From NCBI RefSeq assembly GCF_905220415.1, contig NC_059543.1:5022001-5086000 (forward strand): 64,000 bases of DNA, read 5' to 3'. Source of the stretch: Colias croceus (lineage: Eukaryota > Arthropoda > Insecta > Lepidoptera > Pieridae). Position 1 is the first letter of the stretch; the number at the start of each line of letters is the position of its first letter. The notes beneath the pieces are model-generated. The model saw only the letters and a program-made list of their open reading frames with translations. It made no database searches and was not told where the DNA came from. The translations under genes were made by a program, and so were the position numbers. Shown piece by piece: positions 1 through 9,490 of this stretch.

Positions 1-886
1 TACCGCACAATAGGATGGCCCGACGGTCATCTTCGCTACCTCATAGCTACCCCCTCCATACCCCTAGGAAGTGACTACCGCACTTTTTGTGTTCAGAAAA
101 ATATGCCGATTAAGTGGGTATCACTATCAGTAGTCCGTATGGCGGAGGTGAGTCCGACGAAAATCGTTAATTGACGACTTTTTTACAAATGGGTCTCACA
201 CTAGAAGCACCTCGGAGCAATTAACAAGCTAGTTAATTGCTCCGAGAGAAGCACAGAGTACATTATTATGACTGGCTAGAAGTCTTCACTTCACCCACTA
301 AGTAGGTATGTACCGTACTACATCGCGTATGTACAAAGCACAGACATCCAAATATAATGTTTATCTAACTGTGGTACAAAGCAAAGGGCACAGAGTACAA
401 TTTAATTCAAGGACATACGCCACAACGCCCACAACTGCTTCTTGGCCACAACATACGCACAGATTTATCACAAGCTCTGGTCACGTCACAACGTAATTAT
501 TTGAAATTTCTGAAATAATTACCTACTCTGTGGAGTCTGGACTGTGTAGTGTGTGTCTGTGTCACTGTGATAGAAAAAAAAAATTACTTTTGATGTTTGA
601 AGTGTTTTGAATTAGCTCTATGTGTGAAACATGATAATATAATTACTATATTACTTGCTCTGTGATATAATTAATAAGTTTAGACTAAACATAAGATAAG
701 ATATGATAAAAGAATAAAAATTATTTGATTCATAATCAAAAAAGAGGTAAGGTTTAACTATAAGTAATAGAGATATCATGTATTCTTACAAAACAAATAC
801 GTAATTGAGCTTTATTTAGTATTTTTTTTACATTTTAGTGTAACCTGATAGTTGAAGTGATAATGAAAAGTTAACATAAATGCAAA
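1..886. other. Intergenic DNA upstream of the esterase gene
   Basis: No coding exon with a recognisable protein was found here. The stretch is AT-rich with one perfect hairpin (211-246). The esterase promoter and 5' UTR should lie in its right part, but I cannot point to a TATA box or initiator with confidence. The short open frames in it resemble nothing I know. Confidence 0.6.
211..246. repeat. Perfect 15-bp hairpin
   Basis: The arms CTCGGAGCAATTAAC and GTTAATTGCTCCGAG are exact reverse complements around a 6-nt loop. It may be the remnant of a short inverted-repeat element; no target duplication is evident. Confidence 0.7.
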
Positions 887-3800
887 ATGGATAACTTGCC
901 TGAAGAATCTAAGTATATAATAGAGACACAAGAGGGTCCTATATGTGGATATATTGACAAAAGTGATGAAGGGACATATTACAAATTCAAAAGCATACCA
1001 TATGCAGAACCACCATTGGGACGTCTCAGATTTCTGGTAATTTATTACTGCTTGATAAAAACTAGTGCCAATAAGTTCGGTAACCAAATATGTACCTTAA
1101 CTATATGCTTATTAAATATGGGTGTCTCTAAATAAACACTTACTACAAAATACATATATATGGTAAAAGACATTTATTTCTCAAAAGATATAATATATAG
1201 TTGGCTCATTAGTTTTTACTAGGATTTATTAGTTACTAGCTCCCTACACCTACCATTGTTCTGCTTGTGTAAGCTTTGCAAATTTTATAGTTAAGGAAAA
1301 ATAAATACAACTAGCCAGAAATAATTAAAATCTCTTTATCTTTTTGAGTGTTACGTGAAATGACTAACCATATTATATGTTCCTTTAACATAACTCAGGC
1401 CCCGGAATCACAGACACAATAGAAAATCTATTGTGTCGTGGACCGATCGGGCCAATTGGGGCTCAATGGGTTAGATAAATTTGTTAACAATTAATAGATT
1501 GATGAAATGAATAAATATTTCAGAACATTTTTCACATTATGGACCATAATATTATTTTAAAAATATATTTTTATATAAAAACTAGCTTTCCACCCGCGGC
1601 ATCGCCCGCGCAGTCAAAGAAAAACCCGCATAGTTCCCGTTCCCGTGGGATTTCCGGGATTGCGTCATAAAAGTAGCCTATGTCCTTTCTCGGGTATCAA
1701 AATGTCTCCATACCTAATTTCATGAAAATTGGTTTAGTAGTTTAGGCGTGATTGAGTAACAAACAGACAGACAGAATTACACTTTCGCATTTATAATATT
1801 AAAGTATGGATTTAACACCCGGACACAGATTAAACATTGATGTTTCACATATCTGGTTTCAAAGGCAGGGTCGCTACCAACTAGGCCAACCAGTCAGTCA
1901 ATTATTAAAATATCATTACAGATGTTGTGATTTTCTTTATGTAACTATTATTTTGCAAGTGTTGTCGGCCTCCTAACAAATTCAGCAGATTTGCAGGTGT
2001 ATAAGTTTTGTACTTTTATGACATATTGCCAAATGCCAATTCACCATTAATGTTTAATGTAGAGAGAAAATAAATTAAATAACTATGAAAGTTGAAATAA
2101 ATTAAATAACATTGAAAATATTTCAGCCTCCAATGGTCAACAAGCCTTGGACAGATTTACGTGACTGTACTCAAGATGCACCATTGCCATTGAGCTTTTA
2201 CTTGGAAGAGCAAATTGTTGGTTCTGAAGATTGCCTTTACATTGAGGTATCATCACCCAATGTTACGCCTGAAGTACCACTACCTGTTATGTTTTGGATC
2301 GGAAGCTTCAATTTCATTTTTTATATCGATCAGATCCTTGATCCAACTTTAATTAATAATCAAGATATTGTGTTCGTCAGATGCGGCTTTAGATTAGGAC
2401 CTTTAGGTTTCCTATCTGTAAATGATTTTGCTGCTCCCGGTAACAGTGGTTTAAAGGATATAGTCTTTGCTCTAAGGTGGGTGCAAAGGAATATTAGCAA
2501 ATTTGGAGGTGATCCCAACAATGTCACAGCATTTGGAAGTAGTACTGGTGGTGCCATTGTACATTTATTGATGCTTTCGCCTATGGCGGAAGGCTTATTC
2601 CACAAAGCTATTATACAAAGTTCTAGTGCCTTGAATGGATGGTCATTAGGAAGGAATCCTGCAGAAGGTGTAGTAGAGTTAGCTAAACAATTGAACATTA
2701 CAAAAACAGACAAAATAGAAATTGTGGAAGAGATGCGTACCATCCCAGCCGAAGAACTAATTAAAGCATATGGTTCATGTTTTAAAGCGGGCGAAAGATT
2801 AGAAAATGATACATTTGACTCCATCTTCAAGCCTTGTATAGAAAATGACTTTGAAGGCCAGTGTGTTTTTCTTAGCAAGAGCCCTGCTATCATTTTAAAA
2901 TCTGGCAAATTCAATAAAGTACCTCTGATTATAGGAAGCAATAATATTGAAGCATCTGTTTTACAATATATGAAGGCAGGTTTTTATGAAGACTATGAAA
3001 AGTTTAATAAGAATGTAAGTTTATTAGTTCCAAAAACATTGTCAAATGTGAACTGTGATATTTCCAAAAAAATTGGACAACAAATACTATCATTCTACTT
3101 TGAAGGTGCTGAGAGTCTCAATGAACTCACACGGAAACAATATTTGCAATTTCTTACGGATTATTATTTTCTATATTACATGGACAAAACTATAAGGATA
3201 CACAGTCAGGTTGCTCCTGAATGCAACATTTATTACTATGTAGTTCATTACGGTGGAGAGTGGTATGTGCCCAAGATATTAGACTTCTTTAATTCTATAG
3301 GACATGCAGGCGAATTACCATTTCTTTTCAGAATAAAATCAGGTTCACCTGAGTCATCATCATCACCTCAATACTATAAAGGAAGCCGTGACTCAATCAC
3401 AACAAGGAACAGAGTTATTAAAATGTGGACGAATTTTGCTAAATATGGGTAAGTTATTTAGATTATTATTTAACTACCTTAGAACCCGCGGCTTCACCCG
3501 CTTTGTCTCAAACCTAATAAATTAAATACTTACTAAAACCTTCCTCTTGAATCACTATTAAAAAAACCGCATCAAAATTCGTTGCGTAGTTTTAAAGATT
3601 TAAGCCTACAAGGGACATAGGGACAGAGAAAGCGACTTTGTTTTATATTATGTAGTGATAGTATAGTATTATGTAATACTAGCTGCCCCGCGCGGTTTTA
3701 CCCCCGTCGCCCAATCCCTGTTGGTCGTAGCGTGATGATATATAGCCTACTAGTGGTCCGCCCCGGCTTCGCCCGTGGTACATATTTCGCAATAAAAGGT

Positions 3801-6105
3801 AGCCTATGTCCTTTCTCGGGTATCAAAATATCTCCATACCAAATTTCATGCAAATTGGTTCAGTAGTTTAGGCGTGATTGAGTAACAGACAGACAGACAG
3901 AGTTACTTTCGCATCTATAATATTAAGTATGGATAACCTTCCTCGATAGATGGGCTATTCAACACCGAAAAAATTTTTCAAATCGGACCAGTAGTTCCCG
4001 AGATTAGCGCGTTCAAACAAACAAACTCTTCAGCTTTATAATATTAGTATAGATTATCTGTGGTAGTATTGTATTTATGCATGTGAATTGTGGAATACCT
4101 ACATAATATTCAACTTTGATGGATATCAAAGCATCTAGCAATTAAGACTATGTTTAAAATAAATGTAAAAGTAACTAAACAATTTTATCATAAATTTCGT
4201 CAACTTTTAGCTTTAGTTGTTATCAACTTTTAAATACTGCAACTCATGATGACAAAATTAATAAACATATGTTTTTTTTTTGTGTTTTCATAAGTTTAGC
4301 ATTTATTTTATTGAATAATTATGACAATGATTTTACATAGTGATGTTTGTTAAATACATAGGTAATAATAAAGCCTTTATTTTCGAAAAAAGTTGACATA
4401 TATAAACATAAAATTACTTAAAACTAAAAACAAAATTTCACTATAAAATATCTCTGATTTCGGTATGCCTTACGGCAAAGGCCTCCTCCAACTCTTTCCA
4501 TTGTGCTCTGTCTGCTGCCACTCTTGTCCAAAAGGGCCCTGCGGTCATTTTTAATTCGTCCTCCCATCTCCTAGCTTTGCGGCCCCAGCTCCTTACTCCA
4601 TCCCTAGGGTACCAGAGAGACACCTGTTTGCTCCATTTTTCTTTTTTGCAGCGGAGTATATGTCCAGTCCATCTCCATTAATTGGTCTATGCTTTTAAGG
4701 ATGTCTGTTAATTTTGTTTTATGTCTGATGTCTGTACTGTTAACTTTGTCTTTTAGTTTCAGACCCAGCATGCTCCTTTCCATACCTCTTTGACAACTTG
4801 CTAGTTTATCCCTATGGCGTTTAGTTAGAGCCCAGGTTTCGCAGCCGTATGTTATACAGGGTAGGATGCAGGTATCAAATGTTTTCTTCTTGATATTAAT
4901 TCCCAGAGACTTCCTTTTCATGATTTCTTTCATGGCCCAGTATTTCTTCCATCCTGTTGCAATTCTTTTGTCTATTTCTTTGGACATTTGATCATAAGGT
5001 GATATAATCTGGCCGAGATACACATATTTCTCTACGTATTCAAGTTTTTGTCCATTGATGGTTATGTCTATGGGTGTTGAATTCGTCATTACTTTAGCTA
5101 CTACTGGAATCTATGATACAAACTTTAGCAGACAGAGGCAGGGAAGTGGGTCTAGAAATGAACTCTAGTAAAAGTAAAGTAATAAATACATATGTACTTA
5201 GAATTAAATAATCTTACGTAGGAAATTCTAGTATGGGATATAATATATTATATATCTCAATTTTTACAGTCCACCAAAGCTCTTATCCTCATCCAAAATA
5301 CGTCCAAAATTATTAAACATTTCTGTCATTTATCATTGACTAGCTGTTCCCCGCGGTTTCACCCACATTGCTCCGCTCCTGTTGGTCTTAGCGTGATGAT
5401 ATAATATAGCCTATAGCCTTCCTCGATAAATGGGCTATCTAACACCGAAATAATTTTTCAAATCGGACCAGTAGTTCTCGAGATTAGCGCGTTAAATCAA
5501 ACAAACAAACTCTTCAGCTTTATAATATTAGTATAGATTTAAATTTGTGATCCTTTTTGTTATGATAAGTTTTCTTTCAATAGCATCTTAAATGTTCAAA
5601 GTAATTACAATTGTAAAAAAAAAACAATAAGAAATGTACTTTTAGATCTAGCGCGCAAGAGCAACTTTTGTCTCGGCAACTATTTTGTCTCTGCCATTAC
5701 CTCTATGGGCTAGTATGAAAGTGCGCGCACGTAGCGACTCCCCATAGAGTTGATGGGAGAGACAAAATAGTTGCGGAGACAAAAGTTGCTCTTGCGCGCT
5801 AGCTCTTAAGCAAACTTTGAGATTTAAAATTCAATAGAAGGTCTAGGTACTTCTGGTGTACATCATTACAAAATATTTTAATATTTTTTAGAAACCCAAC
5901 TCCAACAGACAATGATGACTTGTTGCAAATAACGTGGGATCCTGTGGAAAATGAAAATAAGCTCAATTTCTTAAGCATAGGCGCTGATTTGACGAAAGGC
6001 AGAAACCCGTTTTACGAACGTATGATGTTTTGGGAAAAATTGCACCAAGAACATGTAATTTTAAAAATAATAACACATTTTAATGATATGGGCCTTAAAT
6101 TTTAG
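887..6105 (+). CDS. Carboxyl/cholinesterase family protein (insect CCE), 3 exons
   Basis: Alpha/beta-hydrolase of the type B carboxylesterase family; members hydrolyse carboxylic esters (xenobiotics, odorants, hormones). Exons are 887-1036, 2127-3448 and 5892-6105; phases fit exactly, giving 561 aa. The N-terminus has YKFKSIPYAEPPLGRLRF, a family hallmark, and there is EDCLYIEV near residue 85. The nucleophile sits in GSSTG (Ser189), the acid is Glu325 in GSNNIEA and the histidine is His443 in GHAGELPFLF; spacing is normal for the family. The oxyanion loop is odd: where relatives have W-x-H-G-G-G-F this protein reads WIGSFNF (about residues 107-113). No signal peptide is seen, so it is probably intracellular. 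Intron 2 holds a LINE relic and SINE-like repeats. It could be an active esterase of altered specificity or a non-catalytic paralogue. The start ATG is the first in frame and begins the conserved N-terminal segment. Confidence 0.93.
1399..1474. repeat. 75-bp dispersed repeat, copy 1
   Basis: A short repeat in esterase intron 1 that recurs at 31431-31505 with only a few differences. It holds a perfect 11-bp stem (GACACAATAGA with its complement, 3-nt loop), then GTGGACCGATCGGGCC and CTCAATGGGTTA. I do not recognise the family. Confidence 0.7.
1581..1810 (+). repeat. SINE-like dispersed repeat (ACTAGCTTTCC... type)
   Basis: It begins ACTAGCTTTCCACCCGCGGC and ends in an AGACAGACAGA stretch followed by TTATAATATTAAAGTATGGA. 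The same family recurs at least ten times in this window on both strands. In Lepidoptera such units are usually annotated as SINEs or RTE-like LINE tails; I cannot choose between these. Confidence 0.75.
1811..1895 (-). repeat. tRNA-derived SINE head fragment
   Basis: On the minus strand it reads TTGGCCTAGTTGGTAGCGAC followed by CCTGCC, which matches a pol III A-box and the head of a common lepidopteran tRNA-derived SINE as I remember it. No clear B-box follows, so it is a truncated copy, abutting the preceding repeat. Confidence 0.55.
3482..4054 (+). repeat. Cluster of SINE-like repeats, one nested inside another
   Basis: Located at the start of esterase intron 2. 3482-3665 is one repeat. 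3678-3748 and 3937-4054 are the two halves of a second copy (ACTAGCTGCCCC start, CAGCTTTATAATATTAGTAT end), split by a third copy of another subfamily at 3749-3936. The intact copy at 5339-5538 shows the outer repeat without the insertion. Confidence 0.7.
4441..5100 (-). pseudogene. Non-LTR retrotransposon (LINE) reverse-transcriptase C-terminal relic
   Basis: An antisense relic inside esterase intron 2. The minus-strand frame from about 5089 carries KYVYLGQIIS, LPCITYGCETWALTKRH and CQRGMERSMLGL, typical of the region after the catalytic motifs in LINE reverse transcriptases. It continues after a frameshift near 4610-4625 as RDGVRSWGRKARRWEDEL and DRAQWKELEEAFAV. The catalytic YADD part, the endonuclease and any 5' portion are absent, so this is a dead 5'-truncated copy. 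The style suggests an RTE-like clade, without certainty. Confidence 0.85.
5339..5538 (+). repeat. SINE-like dispersed repeat
   Basis: It starts ACTAGCTGTTCCCCGCGG and ends CAGCTTTATAATATTAGTAT. An uninterrupted copy of the repeat that is split at 3678-4054; the minus-strand copy at 43507-43702 is a third member. Confidence 0.7.
5645..5806. mobile_element. Foldback MITE, copy 1
   Basis: Long terminal inverted repeats starting CTAGCGCGCAAGAGCAACTT run for roughly 65 bp inward, leaving a GC-rich centre of about 35 bp. The same element is at 6820-6980. The first copy lies in esterase intron 2, about 85 bp upstream of the last exon. Confidence 0.8.
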
Positions 6106-6264
6106 TTTATTTTTGTAGAAATATTCTATTGATTTTTTTTTTGTTAACTGTTAATTGTTATACATAATGTTATATACTATGGTATTTATATTATATTTTC
6201 TCAATAATTTAATTAAGTTTTTTACGAAATTCTGTGAAGAAATTATTACTATTAATGTAGTTAT

Positions 6265-6270
6265 AATAAA
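6265..6270 (+). promoter_or_regulatory. Candidate polyadenylation signal of the esterase gene
   Basis: AATAAA 160 bp after the esterase stop codon. In such AT-rich DNA the hexamer is common, so this is only a plausible choice. Confidence 0.4.
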
Positions 6271-6371
6271 CAACTCGAATATTATTTGTTTTTTTTTTGA
6301 AATATTAGTGAAAGAGGTATTTTTCTTCCTATGAAAGTCACATAAATAATAATGTCATAATGGACAACAAA

Positions 6372-6580
6372 CATGAGATGAAAGTAAAATATAAACTATA
6401 ATTGTAACAATAAACTATTTGAGTGATGAATATTAAAAATTAAAACAGTTAAAAAAACAACAAAAACAAACTGTTACCAATCTTTAATACGTTATAACGA
6501 ATAAAGTTTGTTTTCTATCACATAACAATAAATATAAGGTAAAGGTTCAAATAAGGATTGGCGTGGCCAACGTAATGTAT
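6372..6580. repeat. Direct repeat unit, copy 1 (copy 2 at 7939-8184)
   Basis: Both units begin CATGAGATGAAAGTAAAATA and end GGCGTGGCCAACGTAATGTA. Copy 2 has short insertions relative to copy 1. They lie about 1.6 kb apart in the same orientation; no coding content. Confidence 0.75.
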
Positions 6581-6583
6581 AAC

Positions 6584-6631
6584 ATCAAATAGTTATGGCA
6601 CATTGTATATAATGTGCCATAACTATTTGAT
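6584..6631. repeat. Perfect 21-bp hairpin
   Basis: The arm beginning ATCAAATAGTTATGGCACAT is followed after a 6-nt loop by its exact complement, ending GCCATAACTATTTGAT. It sits directly after the first direct repeat unit. Origin unknown. Confidence 0.8.
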
Positions 6632-6819
6632 GCAAGAGTACAATTGTAAAACAAACAAACATAGTATGTACTCTATCATAGAGGAGGATAATTAAAAGCA
6701 GGCAGTGTTATTATAACAACGTGACTTTTCTGAAGCTACATTCTGTATATTATTTTATTGTCTAATATTTAGAACGTAATTGTCTTCAGCAAATCTGTGT
6801 TTTAACTGACTTACATTTA

Positions 6820-6980
6820 AGAGCTAGCGCGCAAGAGCAACTTTTGTCTCCGCAACTATTTTGTCTCTCCCATCAACTCTATGGGGAGTTGCGTCGCGCG
6901 CACTTTTTTACTAGCCCACAGAGTTGATGGGGGAGACAAAATAGTTGCGGAGACAAAAGATGCTCTTGCGCGCTAGCTCT
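6820..6980. mobile_element. Foldback MITE, copy 2
   Basis: Termini AGAGCTAGCGCGCAAGAGCA on both ends as inverted repeats; arms about 65 bp, nearly identical to the copy at 5645-5806. Flanks are TTTA and TTAG, so a TTA-type target is possible but not proven. Confidence 0.8.
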
Positions 6981-7390
6981 TAGCTGTTATACCTAGTTAC
7001 CATGGGAAAAAATACTCTATTGACAGCTCTTAATTTTATATAACATATTTTTGTTATTATGCGTAAACCTGTTTGTGCCAAGGCATAGGCAAGTAATTAT
7101 TTATTGGATACAGCTCATAAATGAGGCTTATCATTCCATAAACTTATAATAATTTGTCACAAAATATGTAGATTTATATTAATTATTAATGTATTTTTAT
7201 ATGTATATTATGTATTAAAATAAGGATCGATCTTATTGGATTCCAAGATGAAATTACCTTATATATTTTATGTAAAGTTTTAATATTATAGACGTAAGAA
7301 GTAAACGGCATAGGAATATTGTATGAATATGTTAAATTTTATAAATGTTAATAAAAGTCTAAAAGATAATTATTTGTAGTTTTATTTTTA

Positions 7391-7575
7391 ACCTGCGGTC
7401 CGCCCCGGCTTCGCCCGTGGTACATATTTACGTTTTCTCTACATAAGAACCATCCTCATACTTCAAGGAATATAATTAAAAAATAATGATCAAAATCGGT
7501 TCAGCCGTTCTCGAGTTATGCGCTTACCAACACATTTTGCGATTCATTTTTATACATAAGAATATAGATTATAGA
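7391..7575 (+). repeat. SINE-like dispersed repeat (GGTCCGCCCCGGCTTCGCCC subtype)
   Basis: Starts GCGGTCCGCCCCGGCTTCGC and ends with TTGCGATTCATTTTTATACA. Same subtype at 28772, 52036 and 55347. Confidence 0.7.
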
Positions 7576-7938
7576 TATACATATAGAAATATGTTGTTTT
7601 TGACGTCTCCAATATGTATTTTTGTTGCGTGGGTAGGTATAATAAATCAATACTATTACTATTATTAAAAAAATATCACACAGAGAGCAAAGGGAATATT
7701 ATGATATAAAACAAATTTTTATAATATTTTTATAACGCATTTATACATTCGTGCGAATAACGAACACGATTGTGTAAAAAGTAAAAATATGTTTGTTAAT
7801 CGCCACACTTCAGTCAACCTAACATACACAGTGAAGATGGTAGGTCTGAACTCTGCTATTCTAGGGGTCTTTGTTTATTTAAAAATAAATTATAGGACAA
7901 TAATAATACAACAAAAATATAACTGCACGTCTTTATTT

Positions 7939-8184
7939 CATGAGATGAAAGTAAAATATAAACTATAATTGTATCATGACGTCCCAGTTGATTTCCAATA
8001 AAATATTTGAGTGATGAATATTAAAAATTAAAGCAGTTAAAAAAACAACAAAAACAAACGGTTACCAATCTTTAATACGTTATAACGAATAAAGTTTGTT
8101 GTCTATCACATAACAATACATAGGTAATATAATTATATAAGGTAAAGGTTCAAATAAGGATTGGCGTGGCCAACGTAATGTATA
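7939..8184. repeat. Direct repeat unit, copy 2
   Basis: Second unit of the pair described at 6372-6580, same strand, with extra bases near its start and near 8119. Confidence 0.75.
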
Positions 8185-8564
8185 CCATTACAATAAAATA
8201 ATTGAACTAGATATGCCGTTATCTACAATTGCGAAAAGAATATAAGAGGCGAGGTTTATGTTAATAAATTTAGACATATATATAATTAACACAATCTACA
8301 CTACTTCATAATGGTGCAAAATATAATTACACTCTGGTGTAGTTGTTTAAGTTGCGGAAGCCATTTTAGTCACCTTCCCTCGATAGGCATCTGGAATAAA
8401 ACATATATAATTAAGTAACCTCTAAGAAATAAATTTAAATTATAATATGTTTTTTAATCTCGCAATATATAATCTTACTTGCTGTTTGTTATATTATCTG
8501 AATTAAATAACATTTTTGACTAAGTTGAAGACAGACATACTGGAGAAACATCTTTCACAACTCA

Positions 8565-9340
8565 TACCCGGCGCGGCGAATGATGATTCCTATGACACTG
8601 ACAGTTATTCTCAAGAGACAAACTTGTAATGGCGTCACCATTAAATTAGAAACGTATTTGAGGCGTCTAAAAATGGCATTTGTTAATTTTTACGTAGCTT
8701 TATGCCATAACAATGATATTCCGTTGGAATTATAACAATTCTTAACATTTACGAGAAATTATATCAATCTGACTTTACGTTTACGTCCTTCAAAACTTAA
8801 ATCGTTGGCATTTATCGACTAGTGCGGAAGTATCGATAAACAAAATACTAGAAACGAGTTGACATTTTTCCAAGCTTAAGCTTTAGTTCATTCGCTATTG
8901 AATGGAACAGAAGATCGAAGCATAATTAATTAATTAATTACCGTTCGCGTTAATTTACTTACCTATGATAATATAAGTTTTTTAGACAAATTAAATGGGG
9001 GATTCCATTTTCATGATAAAAATTAAAATAATATACACTGTGTTAAACTGGTTAAAAATTACCTGAAAATGATAAGGCACATTTTTATCTTTGGAAAACT
9101 TTCGTTTTACTTACCTACTTAATCTATGCTAAAAAAACTTAAATTAATACAACAACAACATAATAGACGTTAAAAATTTTAGTTAAAAATTCTCTTTATA
9201 ATATTTTTAAAAACATGTTTACCGACGTGGCTGAATGCAAACCACGCCTTTGCCTATAAAATAGTAAAGTATCGACACGACCCATCACACGAGCAATCAC
9301 GACGAACTGTCATAGGGATCATCATTCGCCGCGCCGGGTA
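8565..9340. mobile_element. MITE with TACCCGGCGCGGC termini, copy 1
   Basis: 776-bp element with terminal inverted repeats of about 33 bp that start TACCCGGCGCGGCGAATGAT; the two ends differ at about one position. No coding capacity. A second copy is at 58769-59501. It ends 150 bp from the importin alpha stop codon and so probably overlaps that gene's 3' UTR or polyadenylation region. The right flank is TA and the left flank CA, compatible with a mutated TA target. Confidence 0.85.
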
Positions 9341-9490
9341 TAGAGGCATGAAATTCTAACCATACTTTGAATGAACGTTTAAAGAACACAAAACCATAGA
9401 CAAACAGACTGGTCCGCTGGCTAATGACATTTATGACAAAACAACCATAGACAAACGTATACATACTGCACAATACGAGTCGCCGCTCGT

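Larger units (their letters stand above)
6106..9490. other. Intergenic region between esterase and importin alpha 3' ends
   Basis: The two genes converge here. The stretch contains the esterase 3' end, a MITE (6820-6980), a perfect hairpin, a direct repeat pair, a SINE-like repeat and a 776-bp MITE (8565-9340). No further protein-coding exon was recognised. Confidence 0.6.

Noticed and set aside
1811..1895. tRNA gene
   Set aside because: An A-box-like sequence is present but there is no B-box, anticodon arm or acceptor pairing; a SINE head explains it better.
2360..2941. 193-residue minus-strand frame over the esterase exon 2
   Set aside because: Antisense shadow of the conserved esterase coding sequence; no motifs.
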